From the NCBI GenBank assembly GCA_028565635.1, contig JAOXYB010042838.1, positions 1 through 12,729 on the forward strand: a stretch of DNA of 12,729 nt, given 5' to 3'. Under the pieces are notes generated by a model. It was not told the DNA's origin and made no database searches. It saw only the letters and a list, made by a program, of their open reading frames with translations. Position 1 is the first letter of the stretch. The number at the start of each line of letters is the position of its first letter. Source of the stretch: Phoronis ovalis (taxonomy: Eukaryota; Phoronida; Phoronidae). Positions 7,947-12,729 of this stretch are shown in pieces. A program made the position numbers and the translations under genes.

Positions 7947-8200
7947 CCAGGGGGGGGAGCAATCAATATGAAAGTGGGTACCCATGTTCCAACATGGCTT
8001 TTCAAAAAAGCCCCTAACGAAGTGAAATTCTGGAAAAAAATACACCCTTAAAGAAGTGACTTTGGAAAAAGAAACACCCCTGATGAAGTGTCACACCTCC
8101 AAAAAAACACCCTTTTATTCGCGATTTTAGCCAAAAAACAGACCCTAAGCGTGTAACGCGCCGGCAGTTCGAAAAACATACCCTGATCATGATCAAGGCT
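7947..8200. mobile_element. Second, right-truncated copy of the 4246-4936 repeat family
   Basis: It begins with a G run and AGCAATCAATATGAAAGTGG, then TACCCATGTTCCAACATGGC as in the copy at 4661-4680. The bodies stay alignable (CCCCTAACGAAGTGAAATTC; CACACCTCCAAAAAAACACC; ACAGACC) up to TAACGCG near 8160. After that the two copies differ. The expected right inverted repeat with its C run is missing, so this copy is truncated or a longer variant whose end was not found. The minus-strand frame here (8014-8229) is repeat-derived. Confidence 0.75.
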
Positions 8201-8275
8201 GTATGTGCATAGACATACATTACGCTCAACTTGCTTTAAGAATAATATTGGGAGAGAACATATTCTACAATTTTA

Positions 8276-8343
8276 ACTTGGTCCATTTATATTGTGTTTT
8301 CTCGAATTTACTTGGTCCATTTATATTGTGTTTTCTCGAATTT
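8276..8343. repeat. Two exact tandem copies of a 34-bp unit
   Basis: ACTTGGTCCATTTATATTGT and the following 14 bases occur at 8276-8309 and again without change at 8310-8343. The exact identity suggests a recent duplication. Confidence 0.95.
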
Positions 8344-8660
8344 GTAGTCGGAGCCAGTCGAGTGTCGAATTAATGCTCATCACATTGACGGTATGTGTTC
8401 AAACTGCGGGTCTTCTATTTGATAATCTTTGCATTTTGGGGGTTTGTTTTTTCATTGCGAAGGAAACCAGACATATTTAATCGGATAATTTAAACCTTGC
8501 AACTGCTTGTTTTATGTATAGCGAACGTCCAGAAATTAATTCATTTCACTAGAAATATGTCAACACAAAATTATTCAAGGAAGTACTTAGATGACAAAGT
8601 TGAACAGGTTTTTTCTGTTTAGCTGCAATAATAACTTACATTAATGTACCATTGACTTTG
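8344..8660. other. No gene seen
   Basis: This is AT-rich sequence with no supported exon. It lies beyond the possible polyadenylation signal of the minus-strand terminal exon candidate at 8751-8964. Confidence 0.4.
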
Positions 8661-8714
8661 TATTTATTAACATTTTACAAGTCTATTACAAAGAGTAATG
8701 AATATCACCACTGA

Positions 8715-8738
8715 AGTGCAGAAACTGTTTTCTGCACT
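8715..8738 (-). other. Perfect 10-bp stem-loop just after a stop codon
   Basis: AGTGCAGAAA pairs exactly with TTTCTGCACT across a 4-base loop. On the minus strand it starts 12 bases past the TAG at 8751-8753, inside what would be a short 3' UTR. An AATAAA signal (plus-strand TTTATT at 8663-8668) follows. It does not have the histone stem-loop sequence. Confidence 0.5.
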
Positions 8739-8750
8739 AACACTGTATTT

Positions 8751-8964
8751 CTAATAATCTTTCCAACTTGCTGGGCTGGAATCAGGAACCGAATCTGTGT
8801 CACTAGCAGAGACCTTAGCTAATATTCTAAGAAATATTTTTAAAAAAATATATTTTCTGTAACAAAGTTTCAAGTCTACAATACTTCCACGTACTCCTAA
8901 AACCCTATTTCTTGATCTCAGATCTTTATCCGAAAACATTATTTCTCTTGAAGCTCGCATCCAC
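8751..8964 (-). CDS. Possible alternative terminal exon, unidentified
   Basis: The minus-strand frame reads WMRASREIMFSDKDLRSRNR, passes an AT-rich middle (KYIFLKIFLRILA), and ends SASDTDSVPDSSPASWKDY before TAG. An AG at 8966-8965 can serve as acceptor and leaves one base before the first codon. This is the phase needed to follow the exon at 12113-12243 and the same phase as the terminal exon at 10142-10421. The Ser/Asp-rich end resembles the SEASTDSVKDY segment of that exon. The polypyrimidine tract is poor. A polyadenylation signal lies about 85 bases past the stop. It could be an alternative last exon, an old duplicate, or chance. Confidence 0.3.
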
Positions 8965-8966
8965 CT

Positions 8967-9833
8967 TTTAACACACCATAGTCAGGATAACAGCAAGTAT
9001 TAATTGCAAGTCTGAAGTATTGTAGGTCTGAATGTAAAGTGTCAAAAATTCTAAAATAACCGGCATAACATTATTAAAACAACAGAAACTAAAAAATCTA
9101 CTAACAAAAGTAACTAAGACCATACCTTGATCCAAACAAATCTATAATAGTTCTACTCTTTCATTAGTCACACATCAGACTTTCAGTTAATACTCTTTTA
9201 GTGATTTTGTAACTGCAAAAGTAATTTAGTTTAGGTCATTTTTGACTGGAAACTAATTAAGTGCCACTAAATCGCATTTCCTCATTTACATACTAAATTG
9301 CATAATAGACACAGTTTCGGTTCTTATCAACTTTTGCAAAATTGCAGCAACTTGCCAGGTCTAGTATGTCATTACAAGTGAGAAATTACATCCACCACCT
9401 TTACTTAAACAGAAACTTATTAATGCCTTCTAAGTACAAGTTTGACACAGACAGTGCGTTACATTTTACATATATGAAATTATACGGCCCTTTTATTCTG
9501 TAATATCACAGTCTGTATATTAATACCGTATTTATCGAAACAGAAGCCAGTTTTATGAGTCACATCACCTAGCTGTTGTGTCTGCAATACATGTCGGTGG
9601 CTTCAGTCAAGACAAATACGACCATTCAGCGAAAACGTTCAATAAAACTTCAAAGTTTACAAAAGCCGCTTTTGCTATAATAGGACCCTTACTAATTCCA
9701 GTTCAGAACTTAAACACTAGAGGGATATGTGGGTCAAACCAGCATTCTGAATGTAAAATAGGGTGAGAAATAAAACAAGACTATTACTCAATTGCAAGAT
9801 AAATATTTGAACATAAATTTGGAAAACAAAAAT
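8967..9833. other. Intron or intergenic; no secure gene
   Basis: This is AT-rich. A plus-strand open frame from about 9578 to 9766 (VSAIHVGGFSQDKYDHSAKT and on) ends near ATAGGGTGAGA, a possible donor, but it has no convincing acceptor or partner. A minus-strand donor-like CAAG-GTATGG near 9125 has only a tiny open segment before it. The region would be intronic if 8751-8964 is an alternative last exon. Confidence 0.35.
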
Positions 9834-9845
9834 TTTATTTTTATT
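9834..9845 (-). terminator. Possible polyadenylation signals for the 10142-10421 exon
   Basis: Two TTTATT hexamers on the plus strand (9834-9839 and 9840-9845) read AATAAA on the minus strand, about 300 bases after the TAA at 10142-10144. Such hexamers are frequent in AT-rich DNA, so position is the main support. Confidence 0.35.
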
Positions 9846-9903
9846 ACTTAAGTAAATTTTTACTGAAACAGCTAATAATTTTGAAAGCAATGAATGCTAG
9901 GGT

Positions 9904-10105
9904 AATCCAAACTTTTTCTCTTCAGTGTTCTCCACAAAAAACTTATACTTGTTCAGGGCGCCAATCAACTTTAGTACATAAACCTTGTACTATTTATCAA
10001 CATTTTATCTATCCATGTTTGGGGTTTACATAAATAATATCATTGGCCCTGAAACATGAATGCACTATTTTATGGAGAACACTGAATCCACAAACTTTTT
10101 CTCTT
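9904..10105. repeat. Fold-back structure flanked by a direct repeat
   Basis: The left arm 9921-9968 (TTCAGTGTTCTCCA..., ...TTCAGGGCGCCAATCA) and the reverse complement of about 10038-10086 (TTCAGTGTTCTCCA..., ...TTTCAGGGCCAATGA) pair over some 48 bases with a few mismatches and a 2-base gap. Just outside lie direct copies of AATCCAAACTTTTTCTCTT (9904-9922) and the same sequence with two extra bases (10085-10105). It resembles a tiny fold-back insertion with a long target duplication, and it falls in the putative 3' UTR of the minus-strand gene. Confidence 0.65.
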
Positions 10106-10141
10106 AAATATCCATTAACAAGGGTCCTATTGTTTAATATC

Positions 10142-10421
10142 TTAACACAGGTGCATCTCGACAAAGTTTTCCCGATTCTTGTACACAGGTCCCCATGCGC
10201 CGTAATCTTTCACGGAATCTGTGCTTGCTTCACTACAGGCTGGACTGCCCGACATTTCGCGTGACTCGAGATACACCATACTGCTTACATCACAAACAAT
10301 TTCCCTGGCACTGCCTTGATTCTTCTTACCACTGTTTGTATAACCGGTTACTGTACTTGGAGTGTGGGACGCCATAGTTTCTGTACCTTGTTTCGCTTGC
10401 TGAGATTCGTCAGAACTTAAC
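10142..10421 (-). CDS. Terminal coding exon, probable cytoplasmic tail, unidentified protein
   Basis: On the minus strand an acceptor TATTTTTCCAG at about 10422 is followed by one base and 92 open codons ending in TAA at 10142-10144. The translation starts LSSDESQQAKQGTETMASHT and ends GPVYKNRENFVEMHLC. An in-frame ATG lies at 10375, but the open frame extends through it to the acceptor, so an internal start is not needed. The peptide is polar, Ser/Thr-rich and without a hydrophobic segment, as in receptor tails. Tyrosines at SMVYLES and PVYKNREN (a YxN-type, Grb2-like site) could be phosphorylated; this is inference. Base composition is less AT-rich than the flanks. Its phase fits the donor at 12112. 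The family was not recognised. Confidence 0.6.
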
Positions 10422-11348
10422 CTGGAAAAATATAGTACATTTTATAATGACAGATTCGATGAGTAATAAACTAACTACATGCTGACGGTCACAAGTAATA
10501 GTAATTAATAATTAAATATCACTTGTGTCATGACCTCTTGGTGAACTAAGGAGAGTATAGGATGAGTACATATCAATCAGTTTTGTCTGAAAGTTTCTAA
10601 ATGATGGCGTCATTTACAAACTGCATCCGGATATATAATTTAGGAGTCCTTCATACGTGCTATTATGCACCTTCACAAGCCACATGTGGCATCAAGAAAC
10701 TCACAAAAGGGGTGAATTTTAATCTATTTTATTTGCATGACATGAATAACATTATTTTTTCGATAATTTGCGCATCAAATGTGCAATGTAGTCTACCACT
10801 GGCTATAACTGAGACGATGAAGATTTAATTTCGTGGCTTTTGTGTGTTACCAGATGACACATAATACGATCACAGCTCAGAGTGCCATGATACTTATTGT
10901 ATCAATACACAGTTTCCTTCACAATTCTGATATTAAAACTAAATATATGTCAGTTTTTTGTATACACTTAAATTTAAAATGTGTTTATGGATTATTAATA
11001 GGAAATTACCAAGTGCGGTATTTATTTCATTTAGTATATATTTATATCTTGATTTTAAAATCAATAGATTCTTTTGAAATTTGAACTTTTCGTTAATAGC
11101 TCTATAATTTGCATGCGTCATTTTTTATGTTACATGATTATAATAGAAACAATAATTATTCAGTGTTCAAGAGACAATCAAGTCCAAACACATCACCCAA
11201 AGCCCTACTGTTTTCTAACAAGTACAGATGTCAGCACTGTTTTCTACCAGCATTTACAGTGCACCATTCATTCATGTGATCAGTGAATGATAAGTCAGTA
11301 GACATGGTAGTAAACAAGCTAGTTCATCACACTTAATCAATATACAGT

Positions 11349-11392
11349 CAACGACCTGCAGGGTGTGGTACAACGACCTGCAGGGTGTGGAA
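11349..11392. repeat. Two tandem copies of a 22-bp unit
   Basis: CAACGACCTGCAGGGTGTGG occurs at 11349-11368 and 11371-11390, separated by two bases. Each holds the palindrome CCTGCAGG. Confidence 0.95.
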
Positions 11393-11839
11393 ACCAAAAT
11401 GGATTTGCACTGAATTACATAAGCACAATTTACTGCATTTTTTGTGTGATAAACATCCAACTTTTTTGTAATTTTTGAAAATTTTGTGCAAGATACAAGC
11501 ATTTTAATAATTCATCCTCAGTATAGTGACTATTGTGTCAACTGCTAGAATTTAAATGAGAAAAAATGTGGCCACTCTCTTTACACACTAGTCTAAGTTT
11601 AGACCCTTGTTGTATTTTTTAATTGTTTTTCTTAAAATGTGTTATTTTAATTTTTTTTTTTTTTTTAAAACCATGCACTGCCAAATTGAGTTTATATATA
11701 AGTTTCGATCCCTATATAAATTTCTATTCCTACATGCAACATATATCTGATAATCATATGGTCTACTTAAAATAATTTTTTTGACTTTTACAGCTTGTAG
11801 TTTTAAAACAATTTATTTAGTAAATTTATAAGATATAGT

Positions 11840-11923
11840 CTGTGTTAGAGACTATTTACACACCTATATCATGTAAACAGCCTGTGTTAGAGATTATATA
11901 CATACCTGTATCATGTAAACATG
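11840..11923. repeat. Two tandem copies of a 42-bp unit
   Basis: Copies start CTGTGTTAGAGA at 11840 and 11882 and end TATCATGTAAACA, with a handful of substitutions between them, so the duplication is older than the exact one at 8276-8343. Confidence 0.9.
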
Positions 11924-12112
11924 TTATACCACAGAAATGTGAATTTAGTAAAGAAAGATCTAATTAATGTGTCTAATTGGTGGTGCCAGTTCAAGAAATA
12001 AATAAGATACAACATATTTTAACAACTTTACAAGCCTCTAAACCTAGCATACAGCACACTATACTGGGAGGATTGAAACCAAACTACAATGCCGATATTC
12101 AACTCAACTCAC

Positions 12113-12243
12113 CTGGTGTCTCCGGCGCTGGGCAATTTCATTTGAATGGCAGCAGACGGTTTTTCTGTTCTTCCTTTCCAACGTCCTTGCTTACAATAAA
12201 CACTGCAATGTGCGTGGTAAATATGATACGCATCGAGTTTATC
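12113..12243 (-). CDS. Internal coding exon of an unidentified gene
   Basis: On the minus strand a pyrimidine-rich acceptor ACATTTCCTTTCAG precedes 131 bases that end GACACCAG and are followed by GTGAGTTGAG, close to the ideal donor. Only one frame is open throughout. It encodes 43 residues starting DKLDAYHIYHAHCSVYCKQG and ending AIQMKLPSAGDT, plus two bases of the next codon. The phase fits the exon at 10142-10421 (joined codon AGG, Arg). The peptide has two close cysteines and a basic stretch (KQGRWKGR), and no family was recognised. A longer open frame runs antisense across it (11977-12531). The splice sites and protein-like composition favour the minus strand. Upstream exons are probably outside the window. 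Confidence 0.55.
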
Positions 12244-12729
12244 CTGAAAGGAAATGTAAACTATATCTTTTTAATCTTAAACAGAAGCAAAGTGTTACTG
12301 AGTCTTGAAGTACTGTTGACATTACTAATGAAAACCAATTTGTACCCAAGCTTGTCAGTTCCAGGCATTTACCTATTCTATCAAATTAACCCACTTGTGA
12401 TTAAATTTATGCATTCTGACACATATATCACTAACAAGCATAACATAGTTTGGGTTACAAGTACTGTAATATACCCTGTGTTAGTGCATTTAATAACAGG
12501 TAATACTTTAATCCCTAATTATATGGCATAATTTATCTGTTTTTGTGAATAGTAAAACCTTGATCACTATATTAAATTCTAGTTAGAACATTCTAAGTAA
12601 AACACCAACCTGTATAATTATATCTGCTTGTTAAAAAACAGCCCGTTTGCACCAGTCAGCTGGCTAGAAAGTTGTTATATTGTTAAATAAATAAATATTA
12701 ATATAGTATCTAATGGAATATACTATAGT
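12244..12729. other. Probable intron; no other gene seen
   Basis: This is AT-rich sequence upstream (on the minus strand) of the exon at 12113-12243, and no further exon could be supported. The last bases contain AATGGAATATACTATAG (12712-12728), the exact reverse complement of 1956-1972. Confidence 0.35.

Larger units (their letters stand above)
10425..12111. other. Probable intron between minus-strand exons, with small repeats
   Basis: This very AT-rich stretch has no exon that can be supported on either strand. It includes two 22-bp tandem copies (11349-11392), two 42-bp copies (11840-11923) and a T run near 11650-11667. It would be the intron joining 12113-12243 to 10142-10421, with phases that agree, though a missed exon within it is possible. 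Confidence 0.4.

Noticed and set aside
8014-8229. 71-codon minus-strand frame rich in Phe/Gly
   Set aside because: It is a translation of the AAAACACCCC tandem units of the repeat copy.
9578-9766. Plus-strand frame as an exon ending at GGTGAG
   Set aside because: No pyrimidine-rich acceptor precedes it, no partner exon was found, and it conflicts in strand with the better-supported gene.

Overview
The window looks like AT-rich nuclear DNA from an invertebrate animal, most likely marine. The evidence is a decayed NACHT (NLR-type) ATPase of the kind expanded in cnidarians, sponges, molluscs and amphioxus, a Gypsy-like gag start, several short elements with terminal inverted repeats (TIRs) and flanking target duplications, and short exon candidates with GT/AG splice sites. 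No prokaryotic operon, rRNA, tRNA or CRISPR array was seen. The species cannot be fixed from the sequence.

Layout. 1-740: no gene seen. 755-1157: a short TIR element built from degenerate tandem units. 1167-2300: no secure gene; one weak small exon candidate. 2314-2791: a TIR element with an exact 8-bp target duplication, ending 9 bp from the stop of the NACHT pseudogene (2801-3497, minus strand). About 3510-3950: LTR/leader-like sequence and the first 41 codons of a Gypsy-like Gag (plus strand). 4246-4936: a TIR element carrying a second element (4273-4647) inside it. 5285-5402: a possible ETS-type promoter and non-coding first exon (minus strand). 6187-6607: another TIR element, flanked by ATCAC on both sides. 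7120-7914: a possible membrane-anchor exon and an upstream mini-exon (minus strand), plus 74-bp and 42-bp tandem duplications. 7947-8200: a second, right-truncated copy of the repeat at 4246-4936.

8660-12243 holds the best evidence for a live gene. On the minus strand there is an internal exon at 12113-12243 with strong splice sites and a terminal exon at 10142-10421 that ends in a stop codon. A weaker alternative terminal exon lies at 8751-8964. All joins are phase-compatible. The protein family was not recognised; the last exon reads like a tyrosine-containing cytoplasmic tail. Its likely 3' UTR contains a fold-back structure flanked by direct repeats.

Overall this is a transposon-rich stretch in which an immune-receptor-like gene has been broken, next to the 3' part of an unidentified gene. 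No complete gene lies inside the window. Splice sites, phases and repeats were read by eye, and no homology search was possible.
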